Notes under the pieces: generated by a model
What the model was told of the DNA's origin: nothing
Seen by the model: the letters and a program-made list of their open reading frames with translations, nothing else
Databases searched by the model: none
Shown here: piece by piece, positions 41,132 through 49,669 of the stretch
How positions within the stretch are numbered: the stretch's first letter is position 1
Layout: each line of letters starts with the position of its first letter
Source: Microbacterium sp. T2.11-28
GTDB lineage: Bacteria > Actinomycetota > Actinomycetes > Actinomycetales > Microbacteriaceae
DNA: 64,000 nucleotides
Assembly (NCBI RefSeq): GCF_950097975.1
Contig: NZ_CATNHF010000003.1
Location: 1-64,000 of the forward strand
Direction: 5' to 3'
Translations under genes and position numbers: made by a program

Positions 41132-41643
41132 GGCCGGCTCCCTTCCCGCGCGGCCGCGTCGTGCGTGAGAGGGTGGCGGAATCCGATCTCCCGTTCCCAG
41201 ACCTCGGCGGCGCGATGCAGGCCCTCATACTCCTTCACGCCCAGGTGGTCCGGGGAGTCGACGAGCGGGCGGTGAGCGAACCGTCGCGCGATCGCGTCGC
41301 CGAGGCGTTCGACGAGGTCACGCGCAGGGGACTGATCCCATCCGGGGTGATGGCAGGAGACTTCGGCGAGCAGTAGACGGCTGCGCTCGATCTGCAACGC
41401 CTGCTCGTCATCGGCATGGGGGACGATCTCGGCGACCGGCTGCCATTCGTAGCGCGGTGCGGCGATGTGCTGCTTGATCGCGTAGCTGACGCTCGCGTAG
41501 TTCTCATCCCAGAGGCTCTGACCCATCCGGTCGGCGTTCTCGGCGAGCTCGCGCGGAGTGCTGCTGCGGTAGGCGGGTGTGGAAATGTAGGCGGCGGTGA
41601 CCAACAGGTCGATGGTGTCGCGGTTCACGGGAAACGCGCGCAT
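41128..41643 (-). CDS. Hypothetical regulon A protein, 171 aa
   Basis: 171 aa from ATG 41643 (GAGGGGGTC upstream). Helical, beginning MRAFPVNRDTIDLLVTAAYIS, with a conserved-looking RMGQSLWDENYASVSYAI stretch. This protein often precedes DUF3560 genes on related elements, to my recollection, but its role is not known. First gene of an operon with DUF3560 and two small genes, behind regulon A promoter 2. Confidence 0.6.
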   Translation of the reverse strand: MRAFPVNRDTIDLLVTAAYISTPAYRSSTPRELAENADRMGQSLWDENYASVSYAIKQHIAAPRYEWQPVAEIVPHADDEQALQIERSRLLLAEVSCHHPGWDQSPARDLVERLGDAIARRFAHRPLVDSPDHLGVKEYEGLHRAAEVWEREIGFRHPLTHDAAAREGSRP

Positions 41644-41660
41644 GATGACCCCCTCAGGTG

Positions 41661-41707
41661 GTGAATGTGACATTCACTACCCTAGAATCAGTCGGCGCTC
41701 ATGTCAA
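41661..41707 (-). promoter_or_regulatory. Regulon A promoter-operator 2
   Basis: Minus strand: TTGACA (41707-41702), 17 bases, TAGGGT (41684-41679), one base, then GTGAATGT-N-ACATTCAC at 41661-41677. Best -35 of the set. Drives 41643 leftward. Confidence 0.85.
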
Positions 41708-41819
41708 GACGTCGTCGTCGTCGTCGTCGCTGTGGTGGTGGCGCCAAGCAGCCGCCACGCTGCGGACGGAGGTCGGGTAGTACCGGGTGCGAGTGGTCTG
41801 GCCGGATAGCGTTGGGATC

Positions 41820-44624
41820 GTGCCGAAGTCGTTGTCGATGAATGAGATCCGAGCCCGCGCTGCGCAGTTCACCCGTGACTGGCAGGACGAGCCCGGCGAC
41901 GAGCGACAGCAAGCGCAGTCCTTCGTCCGGGATCTGCTCGGCGTGTACGGGATAACCCAGACCCGCGCGGCGTTCTACGAGAAGCGTGTCAAGCGCTCGT
42001 CGACCGGCTCGCGCGGATACATCGACGCGCTGATCCCTGGTCTCGCGCTGATCGAAATGAAGTCCGCCGGCAAGGATCTCGTCGCGGCTGAGCAGCAGGC
42101 GCTCGACTACATTGACGACCTTCCTGACCCGGAGGTTCCTCGGTGGGTAATCACGAGCGACTTCCGCCGGTTCCGTCTGCTCGATCTCCACGCTGAGAGC
42201 GAGGGTGTGCAGGAGTTCGCCCTGACCCAGATGCGGGATCGCGCTGACGTGCTCGCCTTCCTCGCCGGGTACGGTGAGCGCACCTTCGGATCGAAGGCGC
42301 AGGAGTCTGCGTCGATCAAAGCGGCAAAGCTGATGGCGTCCCTCTACGAGGCCCTCGAGGGGTCTGGGTACGACGATCACGAGGCGTCGGTGTTCCTGGT
42401 GCGCACCTTGTTCGCCCTCTACGCCGATGACGCCGGAGTGTGGGATCGCGATCTGTTCCTCGAGTTCCTCGAGACCCGCACCGCGACGGATGGTTCCGAC
42501 CTCGGGCCTCAGCTGTCGTTGCTGTACCAGGTCATGGGACGTGAGCCGTCTCGTCGGCAGTCAAACCTCGACGAGCTAATCTCGCGATTCCCCTACGTCA
42601 ACGGTGGAGTCTTCGAGGAATCGGTGTCGATCCCGTCGTTCGACGCAGGCATGCGTGACCGGCTGATCGCGGCTGCAATGTTCAACTGGTCGGCGATCTC
42701 GCCGGCCATCTTCGGCAGCCTCTTCCAGGCCGTCAAAGACAAGACCGCTCGGCGTGAGCTCGGCGAGCACTACACCACCGAGACCAACATCATGAAGGTC
42801 ATCGGCCCGATGTTCCTCGATGAGCTGCGGCAGCGGTTCACGGACGGGTACCACGACACCGCCAAGCTCAAGAAGCTGCGTGCGGACATGGGGCTGATGC
42901 GATTCCTTGATCCGGCGTGCGGCTGTGGCAACTTCCTGGTGGTCGGCTACCGACAGATGCGAGCCCTCGATCTTGAGGTTCTGCTGCGGATCCAAGAGCT
43001 GTCCGGTGAGACGGCCCGCACAATGTTCTTCACCGAGGAGCACCTCGCCGTGCGGCTGTCGAGCTTCCACGGGATCGAGCTCGAGGAATGGCCCGCGCAG
43101 ATCGCAGCGACGGCGCTGCACCTGGTGGAACACCAGGCAAACCAGGCGATGGAGCTGGCGCTTGGATCTGCACCAGATCCGCTGCCGCTGGACAAGATCA
43201 AGAGCATCGTCGTCGGCAACGCGCTGCGTGTCGACTGGGCAGCTGTCCTACAACCGACTGAGCACCTGTACATCATGGGCAATCCGCCCTTCCTCGGCCA
43301 CGCCACCCGCTCGACCGAGCAAGCGCAGGAACTTCGCGACGTGTGGCGGAGGGACGACATCGGTCGGCTGGACTATGTCACCGGCTGGTACGCGAAGGCT
43401 CTCGAGCTGCTCGGCCGTCCCGGCTACCGAGGCGAGTTCGCGTTCGTCTCGACAAACTCGATCGCACAGGGAGAGCCGGTGCCAGCGCTCTTCGGCCCTG
43501 TGTTTGCCGCAGGGTGGCGCGTCAAGTTCGCGCACCGGACGTTCGCGTGGACCAGTGAAGCGCCCGGCGCTGCGGCAGTGCATTGCTCGGTGATCGGTTT
43601 TGACCGGCCGTCGAGGAAGAGAGCGCGGCTGTTCGACTACTCAGGAAACCTCAAGGGCGAGCCCGTCGAGATCCCCGTCGTGGATCAGCTCAACGGATAC
43701 CTGGTCGACGGTCCCATTGTGCTAATCGATCAGCGGCGAAGCCCGCTGGCGTCGGCTCTCCCTCCGATGGTGTTCGGGAACATGGCTCGCGACGACGGCA
43801 ATCTCCTGATCGAGCCGGCCGACTATGCGGAAGTGATGGCAGATCCGATCGCCGCGAAGTACGTCCGGCCGTTTGTCGGCGCCCGACAGCTCATCCACAA
43901 CGAACCCCGGTGGTGCCTGTGGCTCGTGGATCTTGACCCCAGCGACATCGCCCGATCCCCGATACTCCGCGGGCGGCTGGATGCCGTGCGTCAGTTCCGC
44001 GCAGCGTCGAAGGCCGAGTCCACGCGACAGATGGCGGACACGCCGCACCTGTTCGGTCAAAGGTCGCAACCCGACACGCCCTATGTCTGTGTGCCGCGGC
44101 ATGTGAGCGAGACACGCAAGTTCTTCCCGACCGCCCTGTTCACCCCTGATGTGATCTGCGGTGACGCGAACTTCAAGGCAGACGACCCAGACGGCCTCGC
44201 CTTCGCAGTGATCTCGTCGTCGGCATTCATCACCTGGCAGCGCACTATCGGCGGTCGCCTTGAGTCTCGTCTGCGCTTCTCGAGCACCCTGACGTGGAAC
44301 ACTTTCCCCTTGCCCGCCCTCACCGACACGCAGCGTGCCGCCATCATCGCCGGGGGGCAAGCCGTTCTGGATGCGAGAGCGCTACGCCCAGAACGCTCGC
44401 TCGCAGACCACTACAACCCCCTCGCGATGTCGCCCGAACTGCTCCGGGCGCATCGTGAGCTCGACACTGCTGTCGACAAGGCCCTGGGCCTGCGGGGGAT
44501 AGCGACGGAGGCTGACCGACTGCGAGCGCTGTTCGCCAGCTATGCGAAGCTCACCACGGTCGACGAGCTCGCGATGCCGAAGAAACGTCCCCGCAAGGCG
44601 ACAGCAGCGAGTGCGGCATCGTGA
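41820..44624 (+). CDS. MmeI-like type II restriction-modification protein
   Basis: 934 aa, close to the 919 aa of MmeI. GTG 41820 lies seven bases after TAGCGT, so the mRNA may be leaderless; ATG 41838 is the alternative. N-terminal nuclease motif D69...E79-M80-K81 (PD-ExK); a helical spacer; an N6-adenine methylase with motif I DPACGCGNF near 364 and motif IV NPPF near 488; then target-recognition and C-terminal regions (about 600-934). Single-chain enzymes of this type methylate one strand and cut about 20 bp away when the site is unmodified. On a conjugative element it would act as an addiction or defence module. It is transcribed opposite to its surroundings. Confidence 0.75.
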   Translation: MPKSLSMNEIRARAAQFTRDWQDEPGDERQQAQSFVRDLLGVYGITQTRAAFYEKRVKRSSTGSRGYIDALIPGLALIEMKSAGKDLVAAEQQALDYIDDLPDPEVPRWVITSDFRRFRLLDLHAESEGVQEFALTQMRDRADVLAFLAGYGERTFGSKAQESASIKAAKLMASLYEALEGSGYDDHEASVFLVRTLFALYADDAGVWDRDLFLEFLETRTATDGSDLGPQLSLLYQVMGREPSRRQSNLDELISRFPYVNGGVFEESVSIPSFDAGMRDRLIAAAMFNWSAISPAIFGSLFQAVKDKTARRELGEHYTTETNIMKVIGPMFLDELRQRFTDGYHDTAKLKKLRADMGLMRFLDPACGCGNFLVVGYRQMRALDLEVLLRIQELSGETARTMFFTEEHLAVRLSSFHGIELEEWPAQIAATALHLVEHQANQAMELALGSAPDPLPLDKIKSIVVGNALRVDWAAVLQPTEHLYIMGNPPFLGHATRSTEQAQELRDVWRRDDIGRLDYVTGWYAKALELLGRPGYRGEFAFVSTNSIAQGEPVPALFGPVFAAGWRVKFAHRTFAWTSEAPGAAAVHCSVIGFDRPSRKRARLFDYSGNLKGEPVEIPVVDQLNGYLVDGPIVLIDQRRSPLASALPPMVFGNMARDDGNLLIEPADYAEVMADPIAAKYVRPFVGARQLIHNEPRWCLWLVDLDPSDIARSPILRGRLDAVRQFRAASKAESTRQMADTPHLFGQRSQPDTPYVCVPRHVSETRKFFPTALFTPDVICGDANFKADDPDGLAFAVISSSAFITWQRTIGGRLESRLRFSSTLTWNTFPLPALTDTQRAAIIAGGQAVLDARALRPERSLADHYNPLAMSPELLRAHRELDTAVDKALGLRGIATEADRLRALFASYAKLTTVDELAMPKKRPRKATAASAAS

Positions 44625-44956
44625 GCTGGCCGTACCCGACCGTCCGCGTCGATGGGACCGCGACGGTCGATGAGGAAGGGGAGAATCAGGTCTGCGCCTG
44701 TGGCAATGATTCGTGGACTCAGGACTGGCGGAGCGCCGATCGTCTTGGGCGTCTTGCCTTCGATGCTGCTGGTTCGGCCGACCCCGACGAGTTCGCGGTC
44801 TGCCCAGTGTGCGGCCGTGTGTATCCCAACGCTGCTCTGTTCCACGGCGCCGCGGCCGCGGTGGCTCGCTATGAGATCACTAGTGCCGAGTTCATTGCTG
44901 CGCTACAGCGGTATGACCACGACGCCTACGGATCCGGCGGGTCGCTGACGAGCTGA
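44621..44956 (+). CDS. Zinc-ribbon protein coupled to the MmeI-like enzyme
   Basis: 111 aa from GTG 44621, overlapping the methylase stop (GTGA). Cysteine pairs C-A-C near 25-27 and C-P-V-C near 61-64 would hold one zinc. Coupling suggests a partner of the restriction enzyme, but no known R-M subunit matches. Confidence 0.55.
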   Translation: MSWPYPTVRVDGTATVDEEGENQVCACGNDSWTQDWRSADRLGRLAFDAAGSADPDEFAVCPVCGRVYPNAALFHGAAAAVARYEITSAEFIAALQRYDHDAYGSGGSLTS

Positions 44957-45013
44957 GTCACGCGGTCGTCGTCGGCACGGGGCTGTCGGTGCGCCGGCAT
45001 AGTGTTCGCTGTT

Positions 45014-45283
45014 GTGGTGCAGCACTGGTCTCCGATGTCTCAGCTGCAGGCGTCGCCGGAGCCGGGGATCTGGTACGTGTTCGACCACAGCAAGAGGATC
45101 GCGATCATCCGCCATGTCGAGATCCGCGGCCGTAGGCTGCTGCGTTCCGTGACGTTCGATCGCGATCCCGAGCGGCGAGTGTTGATCGGCTACTTCCCCG
45201 ACGATGCAATGAGGCTCGCTGTCGAGTGCACCTGGTCGGAGTATGTGAGGGCGACTGGTCCACCGGTGAGCAATCGTCGATGA
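45014..45283 (+). CDS. Small hypothetical protein, 89 aa
   Basis: 89 aa from GTG 45014, about ten bases after CATAGT, so it may be leaderless; GTG 45002 and 45017 are alternatives. Beta-rich (GIWYVFDHSKRIAIIRHVEIRGRRLLRSVTF) with a terminal WSEYVRATG. Possibly an SH3-like barrel. No function recognised. 45284-45441 contains only an operator remnant. Confidence 0.45.
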   Translation: MVQHWSPMSQLQASPEPGIWYVFDHSKRIAIIRHVEIRGRRLLRSVTFDRDPERRVLIGYFPDDAMRLAVECTWSEYVRATGPPVSNRR

Positions 45284-45335
45284 TCGCGTGCCACCGGGGC
45301 AAGAGAAAACGGCACCCGGCCGGAGCGTGGAAATT

Positions 45336-45346
45336 GTCACATTCAC
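45336..45346 (+). promoter_or_regulatory. Decayed regulon A operator with ribosome site
   Basis: GTCACATTCAC is followed 15 bases later by CTGAGGAGGAGCC, the same layout as at the intact copies (operator, then GAGGAGG, then ATG). Here the next codon is ATC and the frame closes after 17 codons, and no -35/-10 is visible. It looks like the remains of a lost rightward regulon A gene. Confidence 0.4.
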
Positions 45347-45441
45347 CAACGATCCAACTGAGGAGGAGCCATCGCCCCGAGGGGCGGAAGGGAACCTGCT
45401 CAACAGCCGGGTGCCGCGCCTTAGTGTACCGCGCGGGGCGG

Positions 45442-45717
45442 TCAGAGCGGGGTGGATTGGAGGAGCTCGTCAGCGACTCGGTCGAGCAGCTGAGGGGTGA
45501 GCTGCTCGTGGCGTCCTGCGCGCTTTATGGCGTCGATCGTCGCGAGGATCGTGGTGTGCGCGTCCGGTGCAGAGGGGATGGTCTTCTGTGCCTGTCGGAT
45601 GCGTGCGCTGAGCTCAAGGATCGCGGTCTCGTCGCGTTCATTGTTCGCGTAGCCGGCGGCGAGCTCGAGCGACTTGTGTAGCAGGCGGGTCTCGGTGGTG
45701 GTGAGCGGTGCGGTCAT
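45442..45717 (-). CDS. Small helical protein, 91 aa
   Basis: 91 aa, almost all helix (TTTETRLLHKSLELAAGYANN...LDRVADELLQ). Last gene of the six-or-seven-gene HNH operon that starts at 47625, overlapping its neighbour by four bases. No family recognised. Confidence 0.5.
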   Translation of the reverse strand: MTAPLTTTETRLLHKSLELAAGYANNERDETAILELSARIRQAQKTIPSAPDAHTTILATIDAIKRAGRHEQLTPQLLDRVADELLQSTPL

Positions 45718-45998
45718 CGTGTCCTCGTGTTCAGGAGATCTGCGGTCAGTCGGGCGAAGCGTGTGTCGACGTCGCGCTGGTCGGGGAGATCGACGTCGGC
45801 CGCGATGGGTCGGGCGTCGTAGAAGTGGTGCCGGATGACGCGGCCCCGGTGGTCGACCAGGCCCTCACCCTCGCCCTCGATCGGCTCGAGCAGAGCGACG
45901 ATGGTGACGGCGAGCTCGCGTGCTGTCGCGCGCTCCCGGATGAGGGCATGATCTCCGAGGCGCAGTGCCGGCCACGCAGTGAGCTCGGGGTCGGTCAT
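45714..45998 (-). CDS. Small hypothetical protein, 94 aa
   Basis: 94 aa, acidic, mixed alpha/beta, with an HHFYDARPIAADVDLPDQRD segment. ATGA overlaps on both sides tie it to its neighbours. No family recognised. Confidence 0.5.
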   Translation of the reverse strand: MTDPELTAWPALRLGDHALIRERATARELAVTIVALLEPIEGEGEGLVDHRGRVIRHHFYDARPIAADVDLPDQRDVDTRFARLTADLLNTRTR

Positions 45999-46240
45999 GA
46001 GGGTGTTCCTTCCTTGCTTCTGGGGGAGGAGCGGCGTAGCCGCCGAGCGGATTTGGGGAGGGGTTCGTTGCGAGGCAGCTTCGCGAGGCGCCAGTCATCG
46101 CGGACGGCGATCGCGGCGGCGAAACAGGTCATGAGCGTGGGGTGGTGGTGGTTGGCGCATCCGGCGCGGGTCTGACATCCGAGGTCGTAGCCCTCGGGGC
46201 TGCCGTGGATGATCTGTCGAGCGACCTCGTCGGAAAGCAT
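45995..46240 (-). CDS. Small protein with a GYDLGC...C motif, 81 aa
   Basis: 81 aa with GAGGACC before ATG 46240. It carries HGSPEGYDLGCQTRAGCANH, close to the HGTxxGYxxGCxxxxxC motif found three times in the 425-aa protein at 53848-55125. The motif is common in actinophage and plasmid proteins and is probably metal- or nucleic-acid-binding. The rest is basic. Confidence 0.55.
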   Translation of the reverse strand: MLSDEVARQIIHGSPEGYDLGCQTRAGCANHHHPTLMTCFAAAIAVRDDWRLAKLPRNEPLPKSARRLRRSSPRSKEGTPS

Positions 46241-46250
46241 GGCCTGGTCC

Positions 46251-46661
46251 TCAGTCGAAGCTGGCGTCGATCAGGAGGTCGAGCGCGTCGGCGAGCTCAC
46301 GGAGCCTGTAGCTGCGTCGACCGGCGATGACGTGGCCGAACAGGTTGACGAAGTGCAGCTCGCGAGTGGTGGTGTCGGCGACGGCGACGGTATGGACGTC
46401 GTGAGCGTCGATGTACTGCCAGCTGATGATGTAGTTGCGGCCGGCGACGTGCGCTTGAGCCCAGCGGAAAAGCAGTGCACCGAGCGGACCATCTTCGGAT
46501 GCGCGGGTCGAGTAGGGGTCGGCTGGCACGATCGCGTCGACGGAATGGAAGCCGACAGAGGAGCGGGAGATCTCGTAGCTGTCCAGCGGGATGTCGAGGA
46601 AGAGATCGTTGTAACGGGTGCCGGTGTCATCGGTGATGACGATGTTGTTCAGAGTGCTCAT
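46251..46661 (-). CDS. Hypothetical protein, 136 aa
   Basis: 136 aa from ATG 46661 (GAGAGGA upstream). Beta-rich N-terminal half (VITDDTGTRYNDLFLDIPL), then IISWQYIDAHDVHTVAVAD and a helical end. No motif recognised. Lies between the HNH nuclease gene and the small motif protein in the same operon. Confidence 0.5.
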   Translation of the reverse strand: MSTLNNIVITDDTGTRYNDLFLDIPLDSYEISRSSVGFHSVDAIVPADPYSTRASEDGPLGALLFRWAQAHVAGRNYIISWQYIDAHDVHTVAVADTTTRELHFVNLFGHVIAGRRSYRLRELADALDLLIDASFD

Positions 46662-46687
46662 CGTTGTCAGTCCTCTCGGGTGGGGGG

Positions 46688-47410
46688 TCATGCGGCGCAG
46701 CTGGCGAGCTGCGCGCGGAGCGTGGAGTAGTCGGCCGGGTTGACCGTCAGCTGGTAGGCGGTGAGGACGTCGACGAAGCGCGCAGCGTAGGCGCATCCGT
46801 AGTCCGCGTTCGGGGGCATCCATTCGGAGGGGCCGCGATCGCTCTTCGACTGGTTGGTGCTGCCGTCCGTGGCCTGCAGATTGAGAGGATCGTTGGCGAA
46901 GCGCTCACGCTGGGCCTCGTCCCATTCGTCGGCGCCCTGACGCCACCCCCACGCGAGCGGCACGACATGGTCGATCTGCACGAGCTCACTCGTGCCCTGG
47001 CCGCGCTCGAAGGCGATCGTGAGCCCGGTGTAAGGGTCGTGAAGCGTTCCGGTGAGGACGACGCAGTCGTGTGTGCCGGGCTTGGTGGTGATGTTCTCGA
47101 GCGCGGCCGCGAGTGCGTCGTTGCGCTGGTCACAGCCGTTGCGGTCGATGTCGGCCCAGCGTTGCCCGAACGCGTCACGGTCGTAGCTGTCCTGGTCGGC
47201 TGCATCGGCCACGACGAGCTGCTCGAGCTCATCGAGGGCTGCGGCGGCGTCCGCGGAGATCTCTGCGGTAGGCACAGGCACAGGCGCGGGCGCGGTGTCG
47301 GTGAGGTCGCTGACGCCGGAGGGCTGGCTGGTGATCGCGATCGCGCCAGCGAGCAGGGCGACGACAACAGCGCCGGCGGCGGAGGCGAGGCGTGTGGTTC
47401 GGCGGTTCAT
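46688..47410 (-). CDS. Secreted HNH nuclease (DUF1524-like)
   Basis: 240 aa. A signal sequence or anchor (RLASAAGAVVVALLAGAIAI), then a nuclease domain with D147-H148 (IDHVVPLAWGW), N177 (DPLNLQ) and N186-Q-S-K189, the HNH pattern of secreted actinobacterial nucleases and of the GmrSD-type DUF1524. Three or more cysteines could form disulfides. Export argues against a restriction role in the cytoplasm; it may cut competing DNA outside or process DNA at the surface. In an operon under a regulon B promoter. Confidence 0.7.
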   Translation of the reverse strand: MNRRTTRLASAAGAVVVALLAGAIAITSQPSGVSDLTDTAPAPVPVPTAEISADAAAALDELEQLVVADAADQDSYDRDAFGQRWADIDRNGCDQRNDALAAALENITTKPGTHDCVVLTGTLHDPYTGLTIAFERGQGTSELVQIDHVVPLAWGWRQGADEWDEAQRERFANDPLNLQATDGSTNQSKSDRGPSEWMPPNADYGCAYAARFVDVLTAYQLTVNPADYSTLRAQLASCAA

Positions 47411-47421
47411 GAGTGGTCCGT

Positions 47422-47625
47422 TCAGAGGAAGAGGGCGGCGCCGAGTACGACGGCCGCGGCGACCGCGGCGACGCTGAGGAGAAGGGTGACGAGGAACTTG
47501 AGGCTGCGCCGTACCGTGCGCTCTGCGCGGCGTGCAGTGTCGACGGTGACGAGGATGCCGACGAGGCCGCCGCTGCCCAGCAGAAGGGGAGCGAAGTCGC
47601 GGGCGGTAGACAGGGCGAGATCCAT
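47422..47625 (-). CDS. Small membrane protein heading the HNH operon, 67 aa
   Basis: 67 aa with GGAGGAA before ATG 47625. Two hydrophobic helices (FAPLLLGSGGLVGILVTV and FLVTLLLSVAAVAAAVVLGAALFL) with a basic loop between. Directly downstream of regulon B promoter 5. Might be an immunity or export partner of the nuclease; speculation. Confidence 0.5.
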   Translation of the reverse strand: MDLALSTARDFAPLLLGSGGLVGILVTVDTARRAERTVRRSLKFLVTLLLSVAAVAAAVVLGAALFL

Positions 47626-47652
47626 GGGTTCCTCCGGGGTATTCGTCTAGGG

Positions 47653-47684
47653 GTATAGGTCGCAGTTCGGGGTGTTCGCGGACA
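47653..47684 (-). promoter_or_regulatory. Regulon B promoter 5 (HNH operon)
   Basis: Minus-strand TGTCCGCGAA (47684-47675), 13 bases, GACCTATAC ending at 47653. One base differs from the other copies (GACC for GGCC). Confidence 0.75.
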
Positions 47685-47690
47685 GAGATT

Positions 47691-47725
47691 CTCGGGGGCG
47701 GGCATAGGCGAGCCCGCCCCCCGAG
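47691..47725 (-). terminator. Terminator of ardC
   Basis: CTCGGGGGCGGGC (47691-47703) pairs with GCCCGCCCCCCGAG (47712-47725) with one bulged base. It lies between the ardC stop and the next regulon B promoter, insulating the two units. Confidence 0.7.
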
Positions 47726-47730
47726 GGCTG

Positions 47731-48606
47731 TTACGCGGCCGCGGCCTGGTCGTCGGCGCCGAGCATGGCGTCGGCGATCGCGTTGACGGCACGGAGGACG
47801 TTGCCGGCGACGCTGCGGATGAGGTCGACGTCACCGCCGGCCCATCCTGCGACGTACCCGATCGACCACGCGGACGTGTCGAGTCCGAGGAGGCCACCGG
47901 CGCAGTACGCGACCGACTCGGCTTCGGTCTCGATCACTCCGCGGTGCTCGCGGGTGCTGCCCTCGTCGAAGTGCAGAAGTGCGTGACTGATCTCGTGCAG
48001 GAGGGTCTTGACGCGCATGGCCGGTGCCATCTTGCTGTCGACCCGGATCTGTCGGGCCTGGCCATCGGTGTACCCGTTGAGCCCGTCCTGTGCGATGTCC
48101 TCGAGCGCGACATCCCAGCCCTGCGCGGTGATGAAGTCGGCGAGCTGGTCGAAGAGGCCTGCGACGTCGTCGCCCTCGAGGTAGATGGCCGGCTGCTCGG
48201 GGAGCGGCTCGCCATCGGTGTCGCGGACGTCGAACACGGAGAGCACCGGGTAGATCACTCGACTGCTGGTGGACTCTTCTCCGGTGGCCTCGTCGACCTC
48301 GACGATCCGCTTGGTGGAGTAGCCGAAGATCTTGATCGACTTCGCGCCCTTGACGACGTGACGGCCGAGGGTCTCCCACTGGCGGTAGCCGAGGCAGTGG
48401 GTGCCGCCCTGCGCGAGGATGAGCATCTGGTTGGAGAACGAGCGCCGGCGGACGATGCGCGCGAAGCGCAGCCAGGCCTTCCAGTTCTCGCTCTCGGCCA
48501 GCGTGGCGACCTGTGCGGTGAGCTGCTCGTGGAGCGCCTCGGCCTGTGCGCGGCGCTCTTCCGGGGTGCGGCGGGTGGTGCCGCTGCGGCGGGTCTTGGT
48601 GGTCAT
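47731..48606 (-). CDS. ardC: ArdC-like antirestriction protein
   Basis: 291 aa from ATG 48606 (GGGAGGA upstream). N-terminal ArdC DNA-binding domain (WKAWLRFARIVRRRSFSNQMLILAQ; GYRQWETLGRHVVKGAKSIKIFG) and a C-terminal zinc-metallopeptidase domain with H-E-I-S-H near 205-209 (LLHEISHALLHFD). ArdC protects incoming single-stranded DNA from host restriction on conjugation. Its promoter carries a perfect regulon A operator, which fits a burst of expression in a recipient that lacks the repressor. Confidence 0.8.
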   Translation of the reverse strand: MTTKTRRSGTTRRTPEERRAQAEALHEQLTAQVATLAESENWKAWLRFARIVRRRSFSNQMLILAQGGTHCLGYRQWETLGRHVVKGAKSIKIFGYSTKRIVEVDEATGEESTSSRVIYPVLSVFDVRDTDGEPLPEQPAIYLEGDDVAGLFDQLADFITAQGWDVALEDIAQDGLNGYTDGQARQIRVDSKMAPAMRVKTLLHEISHALLHFDEGSTREHRGVIETEAESVAYCAGGLLGLDTSAWSIGYVAGWAGGDVDLIRSVAGNVLRAVNAIADAMLGADDQAAAA

Positions 48607-48633
48607 GGTGTCCTCCCTCAGAGTGGACGAGTA

Positions 48634-48680
48634 GTGAATGTGACATTCACTAGTATGAGGCATTCGATATGCCCCGTCAA
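48634..48680 (-). promoter_or_regulatory. Regulon A promoter-operator 3 (ardC)
   Basis: Minus strand: TTGACG (48680-48675), 17 bases, CATACT (48657-48652), one base, GTGAATGT-N-ACATTCAC at 48634-48650. The palindrome extends to TAG...CTA on both sides. Confidence 0.85.
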
Positions 48681-48711
48681 CTCCGATTTGCACCCGCCTG
48701 CAGCGGGGGTC

Positions 48712-49665
48712 TCAGCCCGGAAGGATGTCGGTGGCGGCTTTGGGGTACGCGGTGCGCGGCAGCCCGATCGGCAGCCGGCGACGCTGGGAGCTGCTGCCAA
48801 GAGGGAAGGCGTATCGGAAGTTCCCCGGATGCCTGATCTTCGTGACATCGAGCGCGGCGAGCGCCTCGCGCAGCCAGGCTCGCGGGTCTTGCCCTGCGCG
48901 GCGGATGGGGGCGCCGAGCGAGACCAGGTGTCGCTCGGCGGCGTCGGCGCCTCGCTCCTGTCCTCTTACCTTGGACAGAGATCTCTCGGAGAGCACGAGG
49001 CCGCGGCGGGGGAGGTAGTTCAGGGTGCGTGCGGTGCTGCGGCCGAGGGCGATCGCGTTGACGCTTTGGTATATCCCGCCGATGTGGCCGGGCGAGGTCT
49101 GTTCGATGCGCTCGATTGTGGTGCCGTTGTCGAGGGTCTCGGTGATCTGTCGGCGCCGTGGCAAGGGGTCGGCGAAAGAGACGACGCCGCGGATGCCCCG
49201 GTCGTAGGCGTGGCGGAAAGCGCGTGCGAGGAACCAGGATTCGGCGTTCGCGGGTGTGTCGGTGAGTACGAATCGGCCGAGCTCGATGCTCTGTTCGTAG
49301 GGCTCGAGCGTGCCGAAGACGGAGCTGAGGACTCCTCTGCTCATCGGGGTGGAGAAGGTGGCGACGCCGACCAGTGCCATCTCGTCGACCATGGCGCCGT
49401 TGATGGGGAAGCGGTCGTCGCGGGTGAGCAGCCCGATCGAGAAGCGTGCTGCGGGGAAGGATGCTGCGTAGTGCTCGTCGATGACGAATGCTCGCGCGGC
49501 GGCTTCCGTGATCGGGGCCACCTGGTATAGACGGGGGTCGAACCCGCCTTCGGAGATGTGGCGCCACGAATGGGCGCCGCGAGACCAACGCTGGCAGTAG
49601 TCGCTCGCGGGGGAGGAGGGCGGCTCGGCCGGCATGAGTACCGGCCGAGCGTTCAGGGTGGGCAT
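48712..49665 (-). CDS. Mom-like GNAT DNA modification protein
   Basis: 317 aa from ATG 49665, four bases after the DUF3846 stop; a later ATG at 49635 is possible. The middle matches the Mom family: a YAASFPAARFSIGLL start, LVGVATFSTP, ELGRFVLTD, ESWFLARAFRHAY, VVSFADP and GHIGGIYQSVNAIALG, equivalent to the ADP and GH-G-IYQA motifs of Mu Mom. Mom is a GNAT-fold enzyme that carbamoylmethylates adenine N6 and hides phage DNA from restriction. Here it would shield plasmid DNA. Placed between ardC and DUF3846 genes in regulon A. Confidence 0.7.
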   Translation of the reverse strand: MPTLNARPVLMPAEPPSSPASDYCQRWSRGAHSWRHISEGGFDPRLYQVAPITEAAARAFVIDEHYAASFPAARFSIGLLTRDDRFPINGAMVDEMALVGVATFSTPMSRGVLSSVFGTLEPYEQSIELGRFVLTDTPANAESWFLARAFRHAYDRGIRGVVSFADPLPRRRQITETLDNGTTIERIEQTSPGHIGGIYQSVNAIALGRSTARTLNYLPRRGLVLSERSLSKVRGQERGADAAERHLVSLGAPIRRAGQDPRAWLREALAALDVTKIRHPGNFRYAFPLGSSSQRRRLPIGLPRTAYPKAATDILPG

Positions 49666-49669
49666 GAGG

